Source: an uncultured Paraglaciecola sp. (GTDB lineage Bacteria > Pseudomonadota > Gammaproteobacteria > Enterobacterales > Alteromonadaceae). From it: a stretch of 58,682 nucleotides of DNA. Below the pieces are notes generated by a model. The model saw only the letters and a list, made by a program, of their open reading frames with translations, had not been told where the DNA came from and searched no databases. Positions 11,601 to 19,410 of this stretch are shown one piece after another; positions within the stretch are counted from its first letter, which is position 1; the number at the start of each line of letters is the position of its first letter. The position numbers and the translations under genes were made by a program. The stretch spans positions 1 to 58,682 of the forward strand of contig NZ_CAJWCF010000010.1 in the NCBI RefSeq assembly GCF_913020055.1, read 5' to 3'.

Positions 11601-12572
11601 ATATCAGATGCACCAATTGAATTTGCCGCTAACATTGATACTTTGCCTCCTGTTAGTTTTTCTTGTGCTCGCTGTCGTTTCCTTGATAACGACTTAGGTA
11701 AAATTGACTTTAACCTGTCTAGATCTGCTACAGGTATGAAAATAGACCAACTGCGACTTAACAATGATCATGGTTTATTTTATGGTTCCGGAGACTGGTT
11801 TTTAGTCGATGGGCAAAGTAGTACACGTGTAACCGGAGAGTTTAGTAGTTCAGATTTTGGCGCCTTTCTCAAAGGTTTTAAATTAGATTCAGGGATCAAA
11901 GATTCAAAAATCAGTTCTACATTTGATTTAAGTTGGAAACGCGCACCTTATGAATTTAACTTCGAGACAATGAATGGGCAAATAGACTGGCGCTTATCAG
12001 ATGGCTATTTAACTGAAGTAAGTGATCAAGGTTCACGCATATTTAGCCTACTTAGCCTTGATTCATTAGTACGTAAACTGCAGCTTGATTTTAGAGATGT
12101 ATTTGCCAAAGGATTTTTCTACGACAAAATTAAGGGCAGCTTTCAGCTAGAAAATGGCGTCGCTTACACCAAAGACACCTTAGTGGATGGCGGAGCTGGC
12201 GAAATAACCATGCAAGGTTACACAGACTTAAACGCACAGCAACTCAACTACCAAATTGAATTTACACCAAATGTGACTTCTAGTTTGCCTGTGATAGTGG
12301 CTTGGATGGTCAACCCAGCTACCGCATTGGCAGCCCTTGCATTAGACCAAATGCTGACCTCAGCCAAGGTGATTTCTAATATAAAATTTTCACTTACTGG
12401 CTCATTGGATGAACCACAACTTAAAGAGTTAGGTCGAGACAGTAAAGATGTTGCGCTACCAGCAAGGGTGCTACCTGCGGCCAAAACAGAAACACCTAAT
12501 CAATCTATAAATAGACAATTAAACACCCCGATTCAGATACAAGTGCCTGTCGGAGAGCCAGTAAGTGGCTAG
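8658..12572 (+). CDS. yhdP: YhdP, AsmA-like inter-membrane phospholipid transport protein
   Basis: A 1304-residue protein with one N-terminal membrane segment (about 18-42). The rest is a long beta-rich periplasmic domain of the DUF3971/AsmA-C type. In the family this forms a groove bridging inner and outer membranes, and with TamB and YdbH it carries phospholipids outward. The length is close to E. coli YhdP (1266). The start is GTG at 8658, 12 nt after the rng stop. The C-terminal part (from about 1050) is the most conserved-looking region (SDGYLTEVSDQGSRIFSLL and VAWMVNPATALAALALDQ). The end overlaps nit by 8 nt. Confidence 0.93.
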   Translation: MKTEAKSASFYAAYLIKKLWALVALSLVVVAVILSVVRYSLPYMNDQKHHLEQWLSGQVGAELKIGEITAKWQGIGPSIVLRNVKLVQSSQSPINLTIAETAIEVDFWQSVLARQIQSNKFDLREMELSIDVASIAQDDSTYPIVEALEKLFLQQLQLFSISQSKIIINTRNNQQQVVLIDQVSWVNKDEHHQGIGQLQIEEIAKNSASFIIDLYGNQEALHGTFFAEGEEVDLSPWVEQLIPSKHKLVESRGSFVMWATIKDKSLQSVQLDLSNSRFDWQDTESGNSENNLKAAVLGGQINASPLNNEWIFNLNNLTIQINDNVLVSNWLGKINQAGALTLQHNQPLKLASVLPMLGLTLDPTQTKSLASLQPQATLNSFNIHRTLSGDMSIKASISDLQWQQTKYIPGMSGLATELNWFNGIGRLNLKGKSGQLQIDRLLPDNIDYQRFYTDLYIQASEQNISFITENTLFKSDLITLRPNVSYRSIDNNLALSSTIETIDVALLPLLYPTELMGVGTKNYLVDSLQQGQVKSAQIIWHGAVNAFPFEQGKGVFQAQVQVLDGQLKFAPQWPALTNFDVNLLFENQSLTMTSQKGQLLDVELDHLSAKIPKLAAKAVLTIGVDAQANGQQVTDLMLQSSLADTLGKTLQQVKVSGPLQAELDLHIPLSGEELVAKGKAILVENKVELPSLDILLEQTTGSVSFINSKINTTGLTAQLLQQPIKIKLTGEQKDKGYQTDINIQGDWQVTPLLEPFSEGLSKYLTGSSNWNADIALTLPSEGYRYTAQIVSELTQLSSDLPAPFAKTSEQSLPLLISSQGNQQASSIKATLGDEVEFNGNLPHKNMQFSRAHLAIGQSDLMGMGLGFSISANMTELDATPWYNVINTLINDLPEHTNKPLLEAPKRIFINAGNALIASQRFTGLEMVAKNTSDSWLFDINAKETRMEVALYKDWLNKGVAINADFIELTKWQGTESDNNETISDAPIEFAANIDTLPPVSFSCARCRFLDNDLGKIDFNLSRSATGMKIDQLRLNNDHGLFYGSGDWFLVDGQSSTRVTGEFSSSDFGAFLKGFKLDSGIKDSKISSTFDLSWKRAPYEFNFETMNGQIDWRLSDGYLTEVSDQGSRIFSLLSLDSLVRKLQLDFRDVFAKGFFYDKIKGSFQLENGVAYTKDTLVDGGAGEITMQGYTDLNAQQLNYQIEFTPNVTSSLPVIVAWMVNPATALAALALDQMLTSAKVISNIKFSLTGSLDEPQLKELGRDSKDVALPARVLPAAKTETPNQSINRQLNTPIQIQVPVGEPVSG

Positions 12573-13404
12573 TACCAAACCCAATATGGTTGCTATTCAA
12601 ATGTGTTCTTCTCCGTTAGTTGAAGATAATCTTTTATTTATAGAACAACAGCTAAAATTATTACCCTCACAAAGACCTTGCTTGGTGGTATTACCCGAAT
12701 GTTTTGCTTGTTTTGGCGGTGGTGATAAAGCCATGCTGGATATCGCAGAAGACTTAGATGATGGTCCTATCCAACAAAAACTTAAACAGTTCGCTAAACA
12801 ATACAATATCTGGTTAGTTGCGGGTAGTTTGCCAGTACTGTGCTCAACTCAAAATAAATTCACCGCTTCTTGTCTATTGATTAATGAGCAAGGAGAAATA
12901 ATTGAAGAGTATCAAAAAATTCACCTCTTTGATGTTCAGGTAGCAGATAACACCGGCACCTATTTGGAGTCTCGTTATACCCAAGCAGGCAGTCAATTAA
13001 TCGTTACCAAGACCCCTTTTGGTAACCTTGGTTTAGCTGTTTGTTACGATATTCGTTTTGCTGGTTTGTTTGTGAGCATGAATCAAATTGCCCAGCTGGA
13101 CGTATTAGCCCTGCCAGCCGCATTTACCCAACAAACAGGTCAAGCGCACTGGCATGCATTATTGACAGCAAGAGCAATTGAAAACCAGTGTTATATAGTC
13201 GCCGCAAATCAAACAGGTGAACACAGGAATAAACGACAAACTTATGGTCACTCCTGTATCATCTCACCATGGGGCGAAAAACTCGTTGAATTACCCCAAG
13301 ATACCGGCATGATACATGCCCAACTAGATCACCCATTACTCGCTGATATACGCACTAAAATGCCCGTTTATCAGCACAACAAATTCAGGAGTCACCTTGT
13401 CTAA
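12565..13404 (+). CDS. Carbon-nitrogen hydrolase, Nit1/deaminated-glutathione amidase type
   Basis: A 279-residue nitrilase-superfamily protein with the Glu-Lys-Cys triad visible: E45 (VLPECF), K118 (YQKIHLFD) and C160 (AVCYDIRF). This subfamily, next to yhdP and tldD in many gammaproteobacteria, resembles Nit1-type omega-amidases that repair deaminated glutathione. The exact substrate cannot be read from sequence. The GTG at 12565 overlaps yhdP by 8 nt; an ATG at 12586 (MVAIQMCSS) is a possible alternative that keeps the whole fold. The 3' end overlaps tldD by 8 nt. Confidence 0.88.
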   Translation: MASTKPNMVAIQMCSSPLVEDNLLFIEQQLKLLPSQRPCLVVLPECFACFGGGDKAMLDIAEDLDDGPIQQKLKQFAKQYNIWLVAGSLPVLCSTQNKFTASCLLINEQGEIIEEYQKIHLFDVQVADNTGTYLESRYTQAGSQLIVTKTPFGNLGLAVCYDIRFAGLFVSMNQIAQLDVLALPAAFTQQTGQAHWHALLTARAIENQCYIVAANQTGEHRNKRQTYGHSCIISPWGEKLVELPQDTGMIHAQLDHPLLADIRTKMPVYQHNKFRSHLV

Positions 13405-14839
13405 TTTGGTAGAAGAAAACTTACTAGATGCATCGAATCTAACACGCTCCATATTAGAAACAGCACTAGATACCATATATCAACATGACAACGATTTTGC
13501 TGATTTGTATTTTCAGTCAAGCCAACATGAAACTTGGGTGCTAGAAGACGGTATCATTAAAGAAGGCAGCTACAATATAGAGCGTGGCGTGGGTGTGCGT
13601 GCAGTAAGTGGCGAAAAAACCGGCTTTGCTTACTCCGATGAAATATCGCCAGAAGCATTGCTAAAAGCCGCTAAAGCCTCTCGCAGTATTTCAAGTTCCG
13701 GTGGTAAACATAAAGTAACGTCGCTCAAACAAAGTTACCCTGCCAGTCGATATCATGCCGAAAACCCTCTTCTGGGCATGCAAGAACAAGAAAAAATAGC
13801 CTTATTACGGGCTGTTGATGAATACATCCGCAAGCAAGAAAGTGCCCTAAGCCAAGTGGTTATCAGTATCAGCGGTGTGTACGAAGAAATATTAATTGCA
13901 GCAACAGACGGCACTTTTTGTACCGATATTCGCCCTCTCATCCGCTTAAACTGCTCAGTGTTAATGGAAAAAGACGGACGCCGTGAAAGAGGTAGTTCTG
14001 GAGCTGGTGGACGATTTGCCTATGATTATTTTGTTGCTGATAACGATGGACGTCCACGCTATCAACAACTAGCAGACGAAGCAATTCATATGGCCAGAGT
14101 AAATATGCAGGCAGTACCTGCACCCGCCGGGCAAATGCCAGTTGTACTTGGCAGTGGCTGGCCTGGAGTGTTATTACATGAAGCGGTAGGTCATGGTTTA
14201 GAAGGTGACTTCAATCGTAAAGGCGCCTCTACTTTCAGCGGTCGAATCGGTGAACAAGTCGCATCCAAAGGCTGTACCGTGGTAGATGACGGCACGTTAG
14301 CCGACAGACGCGGCTCACTCAGTGTTGACGATGAAGGCACTCCCACTCAGTACAATGTGTTAATTGAAGACGGAATTCTCAAAGGTTATATGCAAGACAA
14401 ACTTAACGCTCGTTTAATGGGTGTTGCCCCCACGGGTAATGGCCGACGTGAATCTTATGCACATTTGCCTATGCCTCGTATGACCAATACCTACATGTTA
14501 GGTGGTGAATTCGCACCAGAAGAAATTATTGCATCCATAGACAAAGGCATTTATGCGCCCAACTTTGGTGGGGGTCAGGTGGATATCACCTCAGGTAAAT
14601 TTGTATTCTCTACTTCTGAAGCCTACCTTATCGAAAAGGGCAAAATCACCACTCCGATCAAAGGTGCAACGTTAATTGGCAACGGTCCAGAAGCAATGCA
14701 AAAAATATCTATGATAGGTAATGATTTAGCGCTAGATAATGGCGTTGGTGTGTGCGGAAAAGATGGGCAAAGTGTGCCAGTTGGAGTGGGTCAACCCACC
14801 CTCAAAGTGGATGAGTTAACAGTAGGTGGTACGGCTTAA
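13397..14839 (+). CDS. tldD: Metalloprotease subunit TldD
   Basis: A 480-residue catalytic subunit of the TldD/TldE (PmbA) heterodimer, which degrades unfolded or modified peptides such as the microcin B17 leader and CcdA. The zinc motif HExxxH is at H261-E262-H266 ([13 protein letters not shown]). The start is TTG at 13397, supported by an AGGAG at 13387-13391 five bases upstream; the length matches E. coli TldD (481). It is the last gene of the mreB run, and its partner pmbA lies about 3 kb downstream beyond two genes on the other strand. Confidence 0.96.
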   Translation: MSNLVEENLLDASNLTRSILETALDTIYQHDNDFADLYFQSSQHETWVLEDGIIKEGSYNIERGVGVRAVSGEKTGFAYSDEISPEALLKAAKASRSISSSGGKHKVTSLKQSYPASRYHAENPLLGMQEQEKIALLRAVDEYIRKQESALSQVVISISGVYEEILIAATDGTFCTDIRPLIRLNCSVLMEKDGRRERGSSGAGGRFAYDYFVADNDGRPRYQQLADEAIHMARVNMQAVPAPAGQMPVVLGSGWPGVLLHEAVGHGLEGDFNRKGASTFSGRIGEQVASKGCTVVDDGTLADRRGSLSVDDEGTPTQYNVLIEDGILKGYMQDKLNARLMGVAPTGNGRRESYAHLPMPRMTNTYMLGGEFAPEEIIASIDKGIYAPNFGGGQVDITSGKFVFSTSEAYLIEKGKITTPIKGATLIGNGPEAMQKISMIGNDLALDNGVGVCGKDGQSVPVGVGQPTLKVDELTVGGTA

Positions 14840-14872
14840 AGATTAGCAATCAATATAAGTAATTGTTCACTC

Positions 14873-14897
14873 ACTAAGCACGATTTTACTGCTTAGT
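14873..14897. terminator. Hairpin between convergent tldD and lipoprotein gene
   Basis: ACTAAGCA (14873-14880) pairs with TGCTTAGT (14890-14897) across a 9-nt loop between convergent genes. The stem is short and no long T-run follows, so it is only a candidate bidirectional terminator. Confidence 0.35.
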
Positions 14898-14953
14898 AAG
14901 ACGGCTTTAGCTACCACTGAATGAAATCCAAATTACTCTCATTGGCATTATTA

Positions 14954-17395
14954 TCAATTTAGTGCCACTACAAATGTCACAACAGAAATAACCCCACTTG
15001 GAGAGACTACCTCAGCAATAATTGTTGCTGTAGTTGCGAATCCTGTTGTTTCGTCGAGGTTATTCGTTAGAGTAAATTCCAGAACTGACGAACCACTCGC
15101 GTTCGTTTTTCTCATTGTAGTGCTTGTTTGCCCTGCTATTAATCCCGCGCTGGAAGTAATCGATATTGTAGAGTTACTAGAAATTGCTTGTAAGGCAGTG
15201 TCTGAAAATTGCAATGACAAGCTAACAGCTTCTCCTCGTTCAAGAACAAGTGATGGTTGGCTAGCAACTTGATGATTACTAAAAATCACCTCATCAGCTT
15301 GATTTAGAATATCTAAAAATGCTTCTGAACTTGAAGCCACAATTTCTAATGTTCGACGCACATGTAAGGTTTTTGCTGAGCCTTGACCACAGGTTAAGGT
15401 AGAATTGCACTGAGGACCATTAAATAGCCCATCGGCGGCATCAAATTGACCATTACTGTTATAATCTAAAAATATTTCAGAGGCATCTTTAACGTTATTA
15501 GCGTTATCATCTCGCCAAGCCTCGCTGTGATCTACAAAACCTGTTTGTCCAAATTGACTAGTACCAAACCCACTGTCGGTATTATCTATTATTGCAATAC
15601 CATCTGAGTCATCAAAACTATTATTGCCGTTTGCATCAAAAAGCGTTTCGTGACCAATTGCGGTGGCAAGGATCGTAATTCTATGATCCAAAGTTCTTGG
15701 ATTTGCACTTGTCCAAGTAACACTACAAGTTCCCATTGTGGTAACACAACTAGGCTCAATAACCCCACCTTCTGTAGTAAAACTTACAGAAGTGCCGTCT
15801 GGTACTGGGTTATTAAAAGTATCTGCTAAACGTGCAATAAAATTAACTGTTTGCCCACTAATCGTATTGGCTTCAGGATTAAGGTTATCTGCTGAAAGCG
15901 TAAAACTATTTTGGTCAGGTAAGCCGGTATTCACCGATAACAAGTCCGATTGAGTCAATATAGAAACACTGGAGTTGGTTACCACTTCTGCCGTTACTCT
16001 AACGGGAGTAGGAACATTACCTGAGGTTACTCTTGTACTGACCTGACCTTGAGAATTCGTTATTCCTACAGCTGGGGAAAGACTTAATCCACCTGTCTCA
16101 GTATTGAGTGAAAAGGCCACGCTTTGCTGCGCAAGAGGATTGCCTAACGCGCCATTAACTTGGAAGATCAAAGTTGAAATAATTTGGTTATTTTGCCCCC
16201 CGGTACCAAGTAAAACTAGTTGAGTTGGATCTGCCGAAACAAACGTTATCGACCCAACCGACTCTGCAAGAATGGATATAGACCGAGTTATCGACAAAGT
16301 GGAATTATTCACAACAAGTGATGCTACGATCACATCATCATTGCCATCACCTCCAGCACAACTAATATCTTCATAGGTAGCAAACGCTTCACCATTTACA
16401 GTATTAACTTGCTGATCAATAGTCGCAGAATTTTCTTCCGCACAACTGGATGTGAAAGTCACCGGTGTTTGAGTCAAAATGCGCTGATCATTCTCATCTA
16501 CAATCGCTAATGACACACCCAATGTAGCACCTGCACTAATTTCAACGTTGCCTTGTGAATCAGAAGCACTGATTCCAAGTTCATTTTCAACGAACACACC
16601 GTCCACATTAAAATGGCCAATTCTAATAACTTGCTCGCTAATAGCATCAGGTGATTGTATTTCAAAATTGAGGGAGGCTAGTAACTCCTCACCATTGACT
16701 AGTGTTAATGCAGACACAACCGCAGCACCAATATCTAAATCTGTTGGTATAAGAGTGACTTGTGCTGTTCCAGAACTGTCTGTTAGTGCATCACTTGTGT
16801 TAAGGCTTCCTCTTCCCACAGAGAAGTTAACAATAATATTTTCTATGGGTTGAGCATTCTCATCATTAATCACGGCTTGAATTTGAACTTGTTCATTTGC
16901 CTTAAATCGATTAACCACAACACCATTATTAAGAATAGATAAGTCTATTCTTAATAATGGTAACACTACAACTTGAGCGGCTAGAAATTCATAATTACTT
17001 TGTGATGTTACATCACCAAAACTCGCTTCAAGGGTCGCGGCACCAACATCACCAACGTCACTGTCTATTGTGATTTGCGCAATACCATTTGAATTAGTGA
17101 GTTTGGTGACGGCAGACAAACTACCTAATTCCGACGAAAAACTCACAATCTCCCCTGTAACTAGATTTTCACCCTGCTTAAGTGTTGCTTGAATACACAA
17201 GGTTTCGCCAGCAGTAAAACTAGACTCAGGTTGCACTCCACATTGCTGGTCAAGAATGGCTAAGGTAATCGTATAAGATTCCGTCGTAGGTCCAGATCCA
17301 AATGGATCACTACCATTTTGACCAGATACTCCGCCACAACCACTTAATCCGACAAGTGACAAAAAAGGAACAAAAAATAGAGCGCGAATACACAT
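14954..17395 (-). CDS. Large lipoprotein with bacterial Ig-like (Big-1 type) domains and calcium-loop motifs
   Basis: An 813-residue protein with a lipobox (LVGLSGC, lipidated Cys near residue 20), so it is membrane-anchored and probably surface or periplasm facing. Most of its length is tandem Ig-like beta domains of the invasin/Big-1 type, with recurring patterns such as VNFSVGRGSL, TDSSGTAQVTL and VAFSLNTETGGLSLSP. Three EF-hand-like aspartate/asparagine loops lie at about residues 586-642 (DANGNNSFDDSD, DDNANNVKDASE, DYNSNGQFDAAD) and suggest calcium binding. It starts 5 nt after the yjgA stop, so it is probably translated from the yjgA transcript. The function is unknown; adhesion or envelope structure is an inference from the domains. 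A perfect inverted repeat lies inside the coding region at 16922-16961. Confidence 0.8.
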   Translation of the reverse strand: MCIRALFFVPFLSLVGLSGCGGVSGQNGSDPFGSGPTTESYTITLAILDQQCGVQPESSFTAGETLCIQATLKQGENLVTGEIVSFSSELGSLSAVTKLTNSNGIAQITIDSDVGDVGAATLEASFGDVTSQSNYEFLAAQVVVLPLLRIDLSILNNGVVVNRFKANEQVQIQAVINDENAQPIENIIVNFSVGRGSLNTSDALTDSSGTAQVTLIPTDLDIGAAVVSALTLVNGEELLASLNFEIQSPDAISEQVIRIGHFNVDGVFVENELGISASDSQGNVEISAGATLGVSLAIVDENDQRILTQTPVTFTSSCAEENSATIDQQVNTVNGEAFATYEDISCAGGDGNDDVIVASLVVNNSTLSITRSISILAESVGSITFVSADPTQLVLLGTGGQNNQIISTLIFQVNGALGNPLAQQSVAFSLNTETGGLSLSPAVGITNSQGQVSTRVTSGNVPTPVRVTAEVVTNSSVSILTQSDLLSVNTGLPDQNSFTLSADNLNPEANTISGQTVNFIARLADTFNNPVPDGTSVSFTTEGGVIEPSCVTTMGTCSVTWTSANPRTLDHRITILATAIGHETLFDANGNNSFDDSDGIAIIDNTDSGFGTSQFGQTGFVDHSEAWRDDNANNVKDASEIFLDYNSNGQFDAADGLFNGPQCNSTLTCGQGSAKTLHVRRTLEIVASSSEAFLDILNQADEVIFSNHQVASQPSLVLERGEAVSLSLQFSDTALQAISSNSTISITSSAGLIAGQTSTTMRKTNASGSSVLEFTLTNNLDETTGFATTATIIAEVVSPSGVISVVTFVVALN
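16922..16961. repeat. Perfect 17-bp inverted repeat inside a coding region
   Basis: The 17-bp arms at 16922-16938 and 16945-16961 are exact reverse complements (ACCATTATTAAGAATAG and its complement) with a 6-nt loop. The element lies within the Ig-like lipoprotein gene, coding for LPLLRIDLSILNNG. It would form a stable hairpin in mRNA. Confidence 0.85.
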
Positions 17396-17400
17396 AAATA

Positions 17401-17940
17401 TTATCCGTTAATAATTTGCTTTAAATATTGAAAAAGCTCACGAGATGCTTTTGGTGGTTTGTTTTCAGTTTGTTGTTTATTAGCCTGACGTACATATTGT
17501 CGCAATTTTTGTCGATCAAGTAAGGGATAATCAACAAGAGTTGCTTCGATCTTGCTATCACCTTCGCTCAAAATATCGTCTCTGAGCATTTCAATTTCGT
17601 GAAAAGCGTTATTTAATTTTTTATGAGCCGACTTAATATTACTTAATGCTTGCTCAATTGCGACAATATCGGTATTGCGCATTATCTTGCCAATCAATTG
17701 TAGCTGACGACGATAGCCTTCTTTTTTTCGTAAAATTTTACGTGCTAGCATCACCGCATCAAGTAACTCTGTTTCCATCGGGACTTTTGCTAAAGAGGAC
17801 TGCCCAAGGTGAACCAAAGACTCACCTAATTTTTGCATTGCAACCATTTGAGCTTTTATTTGGGTTTTACTGAGAAGTTCGTTTTCTTCATTTACGTCGA
17901 ACTCATCTTCAACATCTTTGTTTTTTTTCGGGGCGACCAT
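17401..17940 (-). CDS. yjgA: YjgA/DarP-family ribosome-associated protein
   Basis: A 179-residue, charged, mostly helical cytoplasmic protein matching YjgA (DarP), which binds late 50S assembly intermediates and promotes maturation of the peptidyl-transferase region. The family features seen are the KTQIKAQMVAMQKLGESLV segment near residues 27-45 and the lysine-rich C-terminus ending REL-FQYLK. The length is close to E. coli (183). It is divergent from pmbA, the usual arrangement, and 5 nt upstream of the Ig-like lipoprotein gene. Confidence 0.92.
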   Translation of the reverse strand: MVAPKKNKDVEDEFDVNEENELLSKTQIKAQMVAMQKLGESLVHLGQSSLAKVPMETELLDAVMLARKILRKKEGYRRQLQLIGKIMRNTDIVAIEQALSNIKSAHKKLNNAFHEIEMLRDDILSEGDSKIEATLVDYPLLDRQKLRQYVRQANKQQTENKPPKASRELFQYLKQIING

Positions 17941-18025
17941 GGCTTTATCTTTAGTGATACACTAGAGGGGATTGTAACCCTCAAAGCAATAATAAACTAC
18001 AGTGTAGCCAAATAATGAAGGCCTT

Positions 18026-19351
18026 ATGCAACAACAATTAGCTGAAATACAAAGCATAGTAGAAGACGTTTTAAAATTAGCCAAGGACAAAGGCGCCACT
18101 CAGGCCGAAGCTAGCATGTCTAAAGTTGAAGGCATTGCTGTGTCTTCTCGTCTTAAAGAAGTAGAAACCGTTGAATTTACTAACGACGGTGGTTTAGGGA
18201 TCACTGTCTACCAAGGTAAGAAAAAAGGCAGTGCTTCGACTGCTGATTTATCACCGCAAGCGCTAAGACTCACAGTAGAAAAGGCCATTGAAATTGCCAA
18301 ACATACCAGTGACGATGATTGCTCTGGTTTAGCCGATAAAGAGCTAATGGCATTTGATTTTCCAGATTTGGATTTATTTCACCCTGAAGAACTTGATACT
18401 GAATTCGCAATTCAACAGGTCATTGCTGCTGAAACTAGCGCATTAAATGTAGATCCCCGTATTACTAATTCAGATGGCGCCTCTTATAACGCTAACTTAG
18501 GCACCAAGGTATATGGCAATAGTCATGGCCTTATTGCCGGATACAACAGTAGTCGTTACAGCATGAGTTGCGTAGTCATTGGAGAGCAAGACGGTGATAT
18601 GCAGCGAGATTATAGTTACTCGGTAGGACGCCAAGCAGGTTTATTAACCAACCCAGAACAACTAGGTCGTGAAGCGGCACAATTTACCTTAGATAGACTG
18701 GGCGCAAGGAAAGTTAAAACCTGTAAAGTACCAGTGTTATTTGATCGCGAAATTGCTTCAGGATTATTCGGACATTTTATCAGCGCCATTAGTGGTGGTA
18801 GCTTGTACCGAAAATCATCATTCCTATTAGACAAATTAGGCCAGCAAGTACTGCCTAATTGGCTGAATATTACCGAACGTCCACATATTTTGAAGGGATT
18901 AGCCAGCTCTCCCTTTGATCACGAAGGTGTCAAAACGCAAGACATGGATATCGTTAGCAAAGGGTTACTCAATCACTATTTGTTAACAAGTTACTCTGCG
19001 CGAAAACTCAAAATGCAAACTACAGGCCATGCAGGTGGTATCCATAATTGGTTTATTCAACATACAGGTGAATCTGATAAAGAAATGCTGGCGAAACTAG
19101 GCACAGGTTTATTAGTCACTGAATTGATGGGCCAAGGGGTGAATATTGTTACTGGTGATTATTCTAGAGGCGCGGCAGGTTTCTGGGTAGAAAATGGCAT
19201 AATCCAATACCCTGTTCACGAAATTACCATCGCGGGTAATTTAGCTGATATGTTAATGAATATTGTAGCAATTGGTGCCGAACAAGAAACTCGCGGCAGC
19301 GTGCAAACTGGCTCAATTTTAATTGAACAAATGCAGATTGCAGGCGAATAA
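18026..19351 (+). CDS. pmbA: TldE/PmbA, partner of TldD protease
   Basis: The 441-residue non-catalytic subunit of the TldD/TldE heterodimer (450 in E. coli). It shares the TldD fold but has no HExxxH motif; the equivalent region reads FDREIASGLFGHFISAISGGS. Other family features are SRLKEVETVEFTNDGGLGITVY near the N-terminus and GDYSRGAAGFWVENG near the end. A GAAGG ribosome-binding site precedes the ATG. It is divergent from yjgA and separated from the lap operon by a strong bidirectional hairpin. Confidence 0.96.
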   Translation: MQQQLAEIQSIVEDVLKLAKDKGATQAEASMSKVEGIAVSSRLKEVETVEFTNDGGLGITVYQGKKKGSASTADLSPQALRLTVEKAIEIAKHTSDDDCSGLADKELMAFDFPDLDLFHPEELDTEFAIQQVIAAETSALNVDPRITNSDGASYNANLGTKVYGNSHGLIAGYNSSRYSMSCVVIGEQDGDMQRDYSYSVGRQAGLLTNPEQLGREAAQFTLDRLGARKVKTCKVPVLFDREIASGLFGHFISAISGGSLYRKSSFLLDKLGQQVLPNWLNITERPHILKGLASSPFDHEGVKTQDMDIVSKGLLNHYLLTSYSARKLKMQTTGHAGGIHNWFIQHTGESDKEMLAKLGTGLLVTELMGQGVNIVTGDYSRGAAGFWVENGIIQYPVHEITIAGNLADMLMNIVAIGAEQETRGSVQTGSILIEQMQIAGE

Positions 19352-19380
19352 ACCTAAGGTTCAATTACTAGCTGTATTCA

Positions 19381-19410
19381 ATAAAACGACACAACCCTGT
19401 GTCGTTTTAT
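19381..19410. terminator. Bidirectional terminator between pmbA and lapD
   Basis: A perfect 13-bp stem, ATAAAACGACACA (19381-19393) and its complement (19398-19410), encloses a 4-nt loop. The AT-rich base gives T-rich tails on both strands. It lies between two convergent genes and touches the lapD stop codon. Confidence 0.85.

Noticed and set aside
11120-11764. 214-residue - strand open frame inside yhdP
   Set aside because: It lies wholly within the well-supported yhdP gene and shows no family pattern.
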